The translations under genes were made by a program, and so were the position numbers. A DNA stretch of 64,000 bases from Metridium senile (lineage: Eukaryota; Cnidaria; Anthozoa; Actiniaria; Metridiidae): the NCBI GenBank assembly GCA_949775045.1, contig OX459105.1:10865398-10929397 (forward strand). Reading direction: 5' to 3'. The stretch's first letter is position 1, and each line of letters begins with the position of its first letter. Below are positions 56,401-64,000 of the stretch, piece by piece. The notes beneath the pieces are model-generated. The model saw nothing but the letters and a program-made list of their open reading frames with translations, was not told the DNA's origin and ran no database searches.

Positions 56401-59400
56401 ACGATGTTATCGGCGTTCGCGTCGTCTTGGTCAACTTCGTGGAACTTGCTGTTTAGACGACCAGGCTGGAATTGGCCAGCTCGCTCCCATCTCAGCTCGT
56501 CGTCATTCATCTTATGTCTTTCATCAATTTCTACCAGCGGAACTCTTTGGTCTTCGTTGTCATCTTCGATATCCATCGTTCCTGCTATTCCAGTTACCTT
56601 CAGAGCGTTTGGCTGCAGAAACAAGATGTAGAAGTTAGAAGAAAGTTTGCTAAAGCTCGATAAAAGAGAAGGTCACTGACTGGCGTCGCAAGCGACCGAA
56701 CAACTTTCACTACTGCGCAAGTGTTATGGGATTACTGAGCGTCACGCATTCTCACGTGCAATTTCATCAAAATGAAAAAAAATAAATAAAGTTTGAAAAA
56801 CGAGTTAAAAGAAATTGAATATTAAAGCTTGTTTGCTTCCAATCAATGTTTTTGAGGAAGTAGGAAAGGTGTTTTTTTTATATATATAGTCTACTGCGAT
56901 TAATGACCTAGAGTCTCTAGAGAATAAATTATAATACAGAAAATGATGATCAAACAATGGTTGACTATTCGAGTGAAACGTCAATAATAAGCCCAATAAC
57001 TATTCAAGTGAGTCATGTACAAATATATTATGAAGGATAAAACATTCCAGTGTAACTTTTTACTGTGGTAATTTAATTTTAAACGTACAAATATTCTTGA
57101 AAATTGACTTTTAAGTTGGAATTAATAAACAGAAATTCAAGGTGAACTCTTTTAAGCAATTTCTAAAGCTGAGACACTCCTGATTTCGATCAACTTCAAT
57201 TCACAAACAAACTGATTAATAATTTTTGTTATTTTTAAACTTGATCGTTCATCGACTTTAAACAATGGTGATCAGTCTCAAACTAATGAAAAGTATGAAT
57301 TTTTAAACATAGTACCAATCAATCTTGTATCGTTTCAATGTCAGGACTTGAGCTTTATAAGCTTTGAAAAAATACTTTCGTGATGATGTTGTGCTTAATA
57401 TAAAATACAATCCGGATATGAATAAGTACTTAAGCACAGGCTGAAATATAATATAGGAGTGTTCTGAATATGTTTTGGGAACTTGTTTTTTGTTAATACA
57501 AAATGCGGTATATCTCTAATAACTTTAACTTAATTTCTCGAAAAAGTTGATCGATTTGAAGTAAAAATTATCTTTTATTTCAACTTTGATAAATTGGTCA
57601 CTTACTGCAAACGTATTTTCTATTTTTATAATATAAGACAGAACGCTTATTTCACGACGTTTTTTCTATTACCAATGTTTTTAAGTGACATATTCATAAT
57701 TTCGAGGTTCGTTTACTGTTTTGGTTTTATTATTAATTGTTAAAATAAACAATATTTGAATACCGATCACAATTTTAAAAAGGTGCTCTTGTTAGAGTTC
57801 AAGTTTTTGTTCTCGTTTATGTAAAACTTTTAGAAATTAAAAAAAAACATCAGTTGCGAGTGGGTTAAATCCTATAAGACAAAAACAACTCCAAAACGTT
57901 TAAAAACAGTTTCAAAAATATCTCATCACTTGTGAGTGGGCTAATTCCTTTAACTGAGACAAAAGCAACTCCATAACGGTTTTAAAACTGTCTCAAAATA
58001 TCCTATCACTTGCGAGTGGGTTAATTTCTTTATGACAAAAACAACTCTAAAACTTTTTAAAACAGTTTCAAAAATATCTCATCACTTGCGAGTAGGTTAA
58101 TTCCTTTAAGACAAAAACAACTCTAAAACTTTTAAAACACTTTCAAAAATATCACTTCACTTGCGTGTGGGTTAAATCCTTTAAATCAAAAGTAATTCTA
58201 AAACATTTTAAAAACAGTTTCAAAAATATCACTTCCTTTAAGCCCTGTAAGTCAAACGCTACTCTAAAACGTTTTAAAATTGTCTCAAAAATGTCACTTG
58301 GGGGTTAAATCCTATAAGTCAAAAACAACTCTTTGCGTGGCAGAGTAATAAGTATCACAAAAGAAACTACCTAAACACTCCCATGATTCCACTCCATTAA
58401 TTAATAACAATTAAACCGGAATTTGAGTTAATATTACTGATATGTTTACAATTAGATGAATAAGATGGCTATGGAAAACAGTATTGCTTCCTCGATGACA
58501 GGCAGCCCGTCGTGTCTGTGTTTTGAGAGTTTATCCTATTGCGATGTGCAGAGACGTATCTAATACTAAAGGTTTTGTAAAATGCCGACTCGCAAGAAAT
58601 TGGTTTAGCCTAAAGCGTACAAGTTAATGCCTCTATAGCTATCAAAACTTCCAGGCATACACCTATTTCAAAATCGTTGTCGCAGCCGAAGCTACAGTCC
58701 ACACTCTGAAACCTGCAAAGGTTGTCGGTATTATGAACATAATTTGTGATTTATAACACTTTTTTTTAAAGAAATATCAGTGTTTCATCATCTACGACTG
58801 TAACAGTGTTATGGTCATACAACACAAACACGTCCATCCAAAATATGCTATGAATGAATCGATAACAAGAGATTGAAGAAATACCGACATCCTTTGCAGG
58901 GTTCAGTGTGTGGACTGTACCTTTGGCTGTGACAGCGATTTTTGAAATAGGTGTATACAAGCAATACTAAGAGCAATTATAATTCCAAGGACTATCCATT
59001 TAGCGGCTTGTTTCGTACGAAATTTGTTTAAAGGAGCACTTGGACGAAAACGCCCGGATTTTGAAAAGTCCCAATAAACGAATTTTTTTTGCTTGTTTAA
59101 GACTAAATACTAACCCAAAAATACCTTGCTGAAGTATTTTTGTAGAAATTCGTACGCGAAGACCGATAAAATCGCGATATGCTATTGTATTTTTGTAATC
59201 AGTAATATTACACCAAGAGGAATGGGGTCGAGTGACGAATGACGTCATTTACTCCATGGTTTCACAACAACACTCGTGGCTTCAAAGGATATGCGCCGGA
59301 ATTATTATAATCAAGAACGTTTATGAAATGTCAGAAGATTTGGTGAACTTTTTTTCTTTATTTCAAGACAATCACAGGATTTGAAGATCAGTCGTGGAGT

Positions 59401-60872
59401 ACTTGACGTCATAAGTCACGCGTCACGCAATTACCGCAGGTCAGATTTCATTTGGCCGTGAGCCTTATTTCTCCGCAATAGGTGAATTTTAAGCTATTTT
59501 TTTTTTACATAGTTCTTAAGCAATCACATTAGAGTAATATTAACCTAGACAAATTCGTTTATTGGGACTTTTCAAAATCCGGGCGTTTTCGTCCAAGTGC
59601 TACTTTAACCAACAGTGTATAAGTTAATGCCTCTATATAGCTATCACAAATTCCCAGGCATATACAAGCAATACTAAATGCTATTATAATTCCAAGAACT
59701 ATCCCTTTACGCCAAGGGAGCACGGCAGTCTGTTGTTCGTGGTTTGGATATATTCGTTCTTTTGAAGGTTTTAAATTACAATCATCTTTTCAAGTTTTAA
59801 ATTACATAAACGGTTTTTTTCGTCAATCGACTGACCAGTTAAAATGCGGGCACAACTATCATTGCCGAGCGAGTCCCGTAGGGACGAGTAATGTACGAGT
59901 GTCACCCGAGAGTTGTAACTCCCCGCGAGCCCCGTAGGGGTGCTCGTCCCTTCGGGACTCGCTCGCAGAGGCAGGCGCGCCCGCATTTTTCCCTTGCTGG
60001 CGGATAGTCCCATTAATCTACCAATTTAGCTGTTGATGTAATTTAAAACGTTGAAAAGATCGTTGTAATTTAAAACCTTCAAAAGATCGAATATATCCAA
60101 ACCACAAACAACAGTCTGCCGTGCTCCCTTGTTTACGCGTAGCTTCTTCGTTCTTAGTGTCGTCACGCAACGTTCCCTCCCAACTAGTGGGGAGGGACAG
60201 GAAGCCCGACACTAAGAACGGCTGCGAGGGAGACTAGAATACTGCATGCTGAATAGTGCATTGCAAGACCGAAATGCATTTTGGGTCAAGTAATATATAT
60301 GTAATATATATTTTTAAGTAAAATAAATAATAATAAGTATTTTATTCTTAGTAAATTCCATTCAAAACAATATACAAGCTAGTTATTGGGAGTAAATATC
60401 GCTGTATATGTATTATTTGTTATGAATCAATGAGACCCACATTGCCCTTTGGTCTTGGAATGCACTTTTCAGTATTCAACGTGTTTTGAAATAGCTGTAT
60501 ACGTAATTCCATACGACTTACGTCAGTTTCAGCAGCCTCCATCATCATTTTATCATAACCAAACGACATCCTTCTTGGATCCTCGTCTGTCTTATTCTCA
60601 GGCCCAGGCCCCTCTCCATCTGTATACGCTTCCCACATCATTAACAGAGAACGTCTCTTTTCTTTTAAATCTTCAACATCGTCGTTAGACTGGGGTATAG
60701 AGGGTTCATCACTCTGAGCGGATTCAGGCTTTCCACGTCGCTTGACGCTGGCTCGTTTTTGCTTCTCCATGATTTGTCGTCGTTTTTCTTCTATTTCCAG
60801 TTCCCTGTTCCTTCGTTCATCGTCTGTCGGCTTGTCTTGGTAGCGAGGGATTGGGACGGGAGCTGCTACTTC
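44243..60872 (-). CDS. Nexilin-like repeat protein, eight exons, 5' end not found
   Basis: Exons (minus strand, 5' to 3'): 60872-60522, 56612-56287, 53394-53358, 52419-52242, 49951-49779, 49327-45363, 44885-44852, 44464-44243. Every junction is GT-AG, the phases (0,2,0,1,0,2,0) fit, and the joined frame is 1,761 residues ending in TAA. About 20 copies of [VI]-x-[KR]-[LI]-[DN] occur. In residues about 1000-1500 they become VGKLDF-x-KIT-x-SF followed by a highly charged E/R/K helix, separated by linkers containing EV-x-SAP. The alternation of a GKL...F motif with ExERxRRE helices resembles nexilin, an F-actin-binding Z-disc protein; caldesmon-type helices are an alternative. No nexilin C-terminal Ig domain is present. 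An actin-cytoskeletal role is inferred from this resemblance. The first exon begins with a splice acceptor, so the start codon lies upstream. Confidence 0.8.
44567..44770. mobile_element. MITE inside the last intron of the nexilin-like gene
   Basis: GAAAGGTAGCC-GGCCTTTGC and GACGAACGTT form arms at 44591 and 44746. Weaker pairing extends to CCTTCAGAGTTCCC / GGGAGCCGTGAAGG. Confidence 0.7.
44852..44885 (-). CDS. Nexilin-like gene, 34-nt microexon G
   Basis: Acceptor TTTCCAG and donor GAAGAG|GTAAAA. It completes an Arg codon and encodes RTDARNGGQNEE, leaving in phase 0, which matches exon H. Confidence 0.75.
44886..45362. other. Intron with a long purine-rich tract
   Basis: 44,979-45,110 is almost entirely A and G on the plus strand, so it is pyrimidine-rich in the transcript. 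The ORFs there are artefacts. Confidence 0.6.
45363..49327 (-). CDS. Nexilin-like gene, 3,965-bp main repeat exon F
   Basis: Acceptor GATTTAG, donor GACAG|GTTAGT. The exon encodes 1,321 codons plus two bases. A short charged helix follows IGKIDKSSL. Then come 16 motif copies at roughly 60-90-residue spacing, such as VNKIDISKF, VKKLDISLF, VGRLDKGRY and, later, seven close copies of the VGKLDF-type unit with a helix of about 45 E/R/K-rich residues. A serine/lysine/aspartate stretch with repeated GSKSD-type units lies at plus positions about 45,600-45,710. Translation past the donor into LVRILSF is intronic. Confidence 0.9.
49392..49553. mobile_element. Pogo/Tigger-like MITE in an intron
   Basis: CAGTGAAACCTC at the left and the complement-like GGGCTCCACT at the right, flanked by TA. 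The end sequence is typical of pogo-derived short elements. Between exons E and F. Confidence 0.55.
49580..49745 (+). mobile_element. tRNA-derived SINE-like element
   Basis: Box A (TGGCAGAGCGG, 49590-49600) and box B (GGTTCAATTCC, 49633-49643) are followed by a GTGTCCTTGGGTAAGATGCT body, a block common to many tRNA-derived SINEs. There is no tRNA acceptor stem, so it is not a tRNA gene. Confidence 0.7.
49779..49951 (-). CDS. Nexilin-like gene, exon E
   Basis: Acceptor TTTTAG and donor GAGCAG|GTAGGC. It completes a Gly codon begun in exon D and leaves in phase 0. It encodes a lysine- and serine-rich linker (for example KKSESSRYDQIKKIQ). No motif copy is present. Confidence 0.8.
50212..50660. 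repeat. Three tandem palindromic elements in an intron
   Basis: About 150-bp units carry CAGTTCC...CAGTGACCAC, a TTCCAAGTCGA arm and the complement TCGACTTGG, with CTGCGCATGATAAATTATAG in the centre. Units span roughly 50,222-50,385, 50,370-50,530 and 50,515-50,655. Confidence 0.65.
50938..51465. repeat. TTG microsatellite with a CTCTCACTAC minisatellite
   Basis: TTGTTGTTG runs alternate with GCTCTCACTAC(C/T) many times. It yields long low-complexity ORFs on both strands (poly-V/L or poly-T) that are not genes. Intronic. Confidence 0.9.
51484..51690 (+). mobile_element. Second SINE-like element
   Basis: Box A-like GGTGGCCTAGCG and box B GGTTCAATTCTC (51542-51553), then GTTTGTTTGATGTGTTGTTA. 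Part of this tail recurs at 61033. Confidence 0.55.
51729..52018. mobile_element. TA-type MITE family A, copy 3
   Basis: CACCTATTTTAAAAATCGTT at the left and a slightly diverged complement at the right, bounded by TA on each side. Intronic. Confidence 0.8.
52242..52419 (-). CDS. Nexilin-like gene, exon D
   Basis: Acceptor ATTATTAG and donor GAAG|GTAAAT. It enters in phase 0 and leaves in phase 1. It encodes an acidic stretch (HKDDDDEGDD) and then EIDERNRLTEDEARWDRAG and QFQPGKINKSIF, clearly paralogous to exon B. Confidence 0.85.
52420..53357. other. Intron between exons C and D
   Basis: It holds a palindromic MITE at 52621-52768 (GCACGATC arms; ACTCGTGATGTTTTGAA and complement), a (TTAA)n run near 52,790 and an AATGA-rich stretch at 53,044-53,340. 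Confidence 0.6.
53358..53394 (-). CDS. Nexilin-like gene, 37-nt microexon C
   Basis: Donor CCCAAG|GTAAGT is strong. The acceptor must be the AG of TATCAG: the nearer CACAG acceptor would give an in-frame TGA. With this choice the exon encodes SFTETTEVESSPK and restores phase 0, matching exon D. A microexon of this size is easily missed. Confidence 0.7.
53395..56286. other. Intron between exons B and C with a 182-bp direct duplication
   Basis: 55281-55462 and 55463-55640 are tandem copies (AGGGAATATTATATTTT ... TATAGAGCGGCAAT ... AACGAATAAACAAAGTT). The rest is AT-rich with no gene seen. Confidence 0.65.
56287..56612 (-). CDS. Nexilin-like gene, exon B
   Basis: Acceptor CTGCAG and donor AAG|GTAAAT. 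It enters in phase 0 and leaves after two bases of a codon. It encodes a module EIDERHKMNDDELRWERAG followed by QFQPGRLNSKF. The same module recurs in exon D. Confidence 0.85.
57850..58330 (+). repeat. Minisatellite, period about 76-80 bp, about six copies
   Basis: TTGCGAGTGGGTTAA recurs at 57854, 57930, 58010, 58086 and 58161, each followed by AAAACAACTC and CAGTTTCAAAAATAT. Decayed copies follow. Intronic. Confidence 0.8.
58660..58953. mobile_element. TA-type MITE family A, copy 4, with empty site nearby
   Basis: Its ends are the family A CACCTATTTC-type TIR and its complement, with TA on both sides. The flanks join as CAGGCA-TA-TACAAGCAA, exactly the sequence found uninterrupted at 59656-59670. 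Confidence 0.9.
59028..59608. mobile_element. Long-TIR element, about 581 bp
   Basis: Arms of about 55 bp start TTAAAGGAGCACTTGGACGA and include CCCGGATTTTGAAAAGTCCC. No transposase ORF. Intronic. Confidence 0.8.
59617..59710 (+). repeat. Direct copy of the segment split by the 58660 MITE
   Basis: It matches 58617-58659 joined to 58954-59001 (AAGTTAATGCCTCTATA ... TTATAATTCCAAG), without the MITE. Confidence 0.8.
59716..60128. mobile_element. Inverted-repeat element with a GC-rich palindromic centre
   Basis: GGGAGCACGGCAGTCTGTTG at the left and the complement at the right, arms about 90 bp. The centre (about 59,850-59,995) is GC-rich and internally self-complementary (GAGCGAGTCCCGTAGGGACGAG). 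Confidence 0.7.
60141..60235. repeat. Hairpin repeat related to 42206-42397
   Basis: CGTTCTTAGTGTCG (60149-60162) pairs with CGACACTAAGAACG (60207-60220). GGAGGGACAGGAAGCCCGAC matches the other element's arm. Confidence 0.55.
60522..60872 (-). CDS. Nexilin-like gene, exon A (117 codons)
   Basis: Acceptor TTCAG precedes GAAGTAGCAGC and donor GTAAGT follows GAAACTGAC. Both ends are in phase 0. It encodes a charged segment with EIEEKRRQIMEKQKR near the start and a less repetitive WEAYTDGEGPG stretch. The frame stays open upstream only through a poly-His-encoding CAT microsatellite, which I treat as intron. Confidence 0.8.
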
Positions 60873-60891
60873 CTGAACATTATAACGAAAA

Positions 60892-60896
60892 CGATA

Positions 60897-60984
<88 letters not shown>
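60892..60984. repeat. (ATG/CAT)n microsatellite, about 29 repeats
   Basis: A pure trinucleotide run ending 18-20 nt from the acceptor of exon A. In transcript sense it is (CAT)n, giving the spurious poly-His or poly-Met ORFs. Confidence 0.95.
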
Positions 60985-61274
60985 CATAAATGATAACGGA
61001 TAAGAACAAACATCACTATGACGATTATGATTAAAGTTTGTTTGGTGTGTTGTTCTTTCTCATGCCACCATAGTTTTTTGTCGGGGTTATCTGGTTTTCC
61101 TCTACCCTAGGTTCTGCCAGAGCCTCTGGAACCCAGGGTAGTTTTCCTCCCTCAGCAAAAATCAACATATGAGCAGTGTTGTATGCTTAATTATTTAACA
61201 TAGGGGTAGTGAGTGTGAGTGTGTCGAATACTTAAACATTAGCCACTGGCTAGGGAGATTCGGTAACGACTCTG

Positions 61275-61488
61275 TAGAGCGCAAACTCTTAATCCGTGAA
61301 ATAAAATCTATTTTTTACTGTCTAATATAGTTCGTATCTTAGACAAGTAAAGCTGTAATGAAGTATATATTGTCTCCTTTGTATTTGCCTTTCTTAGACT
61401 CAGTCTGGTTGAGTGATAGCCACTAAATGAGAACTATTTGTTAGTAACAACTTTGATTCTATTTCACGGATAAAGTGTTTGCGCTCTA
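61275..61488. mobile_element. TIR element, about 214 bp
   Basis: TAGAGCGCAAACTCTTAATC and TCCGTGAAATA at the left match complements at the right border. Upstream of exon A. Confidence 0.65.
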
Positions 61489-64000
61489 TCTTTACGTAAA
61501 ATAATGATTATGAATATGATGGCAGGCGTGGATCCAGGATTTTGTGAAGGGGATGACTGTTTTATGTGGCAACAATGCCTTAATATTAAAATCGTTACTA
61601 TAGCCGTACAAGTAGTTCATAAGGAGCTAGTTGCATACACACGGCGCACTATAAATGTGTTTTTTATTATTCACATCAATTTTCCATATATTTCAGTTTC
61701 CATACATGAAAATTTACGGGCTCGCAAAATAAAATAAATATATTGTGCACAACTGTAATAGCAGAACTCTCATTCCTTTTTATTGTGTTCGAATAAATAT
61801 ATAAAAATCAAATTTTGTATCTTTTTTAGTCTTAATTTTATTTAATTTTGTATTGTTTGTTTTTTTAGAAAAGGAAGGGGGTGATCAAATTCAAATTTCA
61901 AACCAATTACGTAAATATTAGGAAAGCAAACTAAAAATTGTCCCATTGTCTTTTAGTGCAAACCCTATCAGTACAGCCTATTGTAACGCATTCAACGACG
62001 TGACAAAATAGTACAATAAATATGCTCTTGATGGCGTTGTCTTCATAAATAAAACCACAAAGAAACACTCAATTACAAGATAATACAAAAACAATTATCG
62101 GATATCGGTAAACGAATAACTCGCATATACAGACCGGAAAGTCTATAAACAATCTCGCTTGAAAATTGATATTTAATGTAGTACTATACGTACGGCCATT
62201 TTTTTGAGGTTATCCAAAATTAAGCACGTTCGTTATTCACTAATCCTACAAATACTAAACATTATATTCTAATCCTTTGCAAAATGAATAGTTTAATAAA
62301 TATACATATATTTACTCAGCCGATCAAGTCGATTGATCTCTGAAATACATTTATAAACGGTGTATTATTGCAATAAAAGAGAAAAATAGCTGTTAAAATT
62401 GATCTTGTTAATAGGTTGAAAAAAGTTCAGAGTTTAGACTAAAGGCTTCTAGAACTTTCCTTAGGTTGTTTATGAACGTTTGGAATAAGAATCACACAGG
62501 AGTATCAATGCTATCCCACGAAGTTTTTGTATGGTATTTTGGCTCGAAAACGCAACTTCTTAAATTACATATAATACATAAAATAATTCATAAGATTGTT
62601 TCGTGTTATCTAGCACCGCTGTACTATTTGATAAATGGCGCGTTTGCAACGGCTGCGATAGCCCCCATTCAGAGTGAATTAAACTGTGTTTTCTATTGCT
62701 AAGTGATAACATTTGTTCATGCTTTGCTTGGAATATGTGCATATATATCTTATAATCGATGCTTCTCCTGTGCAAATGCGCCTTTTGTCAAATAGTACAG
62801 CGGTACTAAACAACATGAAACTGGAGTATTGAATTGACACAATATATAAATAATAATCAATTATATATTTAAAGTTTTTTTAGAATTTGTTCAAACCTGA
62901 GTTGAAACTCTTCTTGGTGCGATCACGAAGACTATAGGCCCTCGAACACTCATTATTATTTCAATCAAAGTTTTCTACGGACTGGCTACAGTAAACCAGG
63001 GTACAGCACCAGAAAGTTTGATCTCCAGATTATTTACATCTATAGTTAAACCCCAAGGTTATCTCCAAATCAATGGAAAATTTAAACAATTTGAAACAAC
63101 TTCAGAAGATATAAGAACGCTACAAAACAACTGGACTCGAACGACGGACAATGAACTTGATGAATAATTTAATTGTTGGGGTCGGTATCAGCCAATGAGA
63201 AATGGCTAGAAATAGTAATACTCAAATGTTTTTAGTATTCAATAAACCCCCTGATGAGGTTCAACAACGGAGAAAATAAATATTCTTGAACGTAGGTCAA
63301 AAGTTTTCCTGCTACATTAATTAACTTTTGTTCTCATATAGAAATTTGGAAACAAATATGGTGGTTTAAAATTAAGAATTTTTGAAATTCAATTAACTTT
63401 CGGATTTGTTTACAATAATTCCGTTTAAAAATATATTTGATGATAAAAAATCGACTGAATTTGTTTTGGCTATAACCACTAACAACATAACTCAGAGAAG
63501 AAATATGTCTGTGTCGTCACATGAACACAATTGTTCGCAGAAAGGAGGTCAGTTCTCTGTGAAAAACCATGGTGATCGGTTGTGGGCAGAGAGATAATTA
63601 TTTACCAATTCCAAAACAGGATTCCGTTAACTGGTTTTGTTGCATTTGTATGCATAATGTGTGAATTAGGAAGAAAATGCTGTGTAAATACGAAAATAAT
63701 TGCTAAACACTATGAAAAGATTCTTACACTGCAAAAACGTTTGCGTTGATCCAACGTATATTTGAGTAAAAGTCAGGTTTTAGGCAACGTTGGGCTATTA
63801 AACATAAACTTTGCCCGTACCTGGGGCTGCTCGATGTTTTTTGACAATTTTGTCACAAAGTTCTGCGTCCACAACAGTAAATATATGAGTAAGTATATGA
63901 ATTTGACGTCCCCAGGATAGGGACTATTGACAAAGAGATATGAAAAATGTCAAAACCCCTTGGGTATGCCCGCACTCCCCCCGTTGGAGCAAGACATTGA
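61489..64000. other. Upstream intron or 5' flank, no gene established
   Basis: It contains dispersed-repeat copy 2 at 62684-62831 and the weak exon candidate at 63821-63862. The rest is AT-rich with only short ORFs. The start of the nexilin-like gene was searched for and not found. Confidence 0.5.
63821..63862 (-). CDS. Weak candidate upstream exon of the nexilin-like gene
   Basis: An AG (GACGCAG) and a donor CCCCAG|GTACGG bound 42 nt that would encode NFVTKLSKNIEQPQ in phase 0, compatible with exon A. The pyrimidine tract is poor, and other frames across it are open too, so it may be chance or part of a repeat. Confidence 0.2.

Noticed and set aside
60759..61016. Poly-His (minus) and poly-Met (plus) ORF extensions
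   Set aside because: Generated by the ATG/CAT microsatellite. A good acceptor separates it from exon A.

Overview
This is eukaryotic, almost certainly invertebrate-animal, DNA. It is AT-rich, has GT-AG introns, tRNA-derived SINE-like copies and many short terminal-inverted-repeat (TIR) elements. There is no sign of bacterial or viral organisation. The MITE-rich intergenic DNA reminds me of cnidarian genomes, but that is a weak impression.

Region 1 (1-31716, minus strand) is one uninterrupted reading frame of 10,572 codons. It starts at an ATG at 31716 and is still open where the window ends at base 1. After a unique N-terminal stretch of about 490 residues it consists of about 83 tandem copies of a 122-residue (366-bp) unit. 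There is no length change and no stop codon. The unit is rich in P, E, V and K and carries several short K-[LI]-x-x-x-F motifs. A TATA box lies about 70 bp before the ATG. In the forward direction the array shows only spurious antisense ORFs.

Region 2 (31717-44242) is intergenic. I see no gene in it. It holds a dense set of palindromic MITEs, several with TA target-site duplications, some nested or abutting.

Region 3 (44243-60872, minus strand, perhaps starting upstream of the window) is a multi-exon gene. I assembled it from eight exons whose splice phases all agree, giving 1,761 residues, a stop at 44243 and no start codon found. One exon is 3,965 bp. The protein repeats a V-[GK]-K-[LI]-[DN] motif about 20 times, followed in the C-terminal half by long E/R/K-rich helices. 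This layout resembles the actin-binding Z-disc protein nexilin. Its introns hold MITEs, SINE-like copies, a (CAT)n microsatellite next to a splice acceptor, and tandem repeats.

Region 4 (60873-64000) is an intron or 5' flank with MITEs and one weak candidate exon.

The two genes are head-to-tail on the same strand and share the same short K-[LI]-[DN] motif. They may be related or may bind the same partner, possibly in the actin/sarcomere cytoskeleton. The giant repeat protein is the most unusual item in the window.
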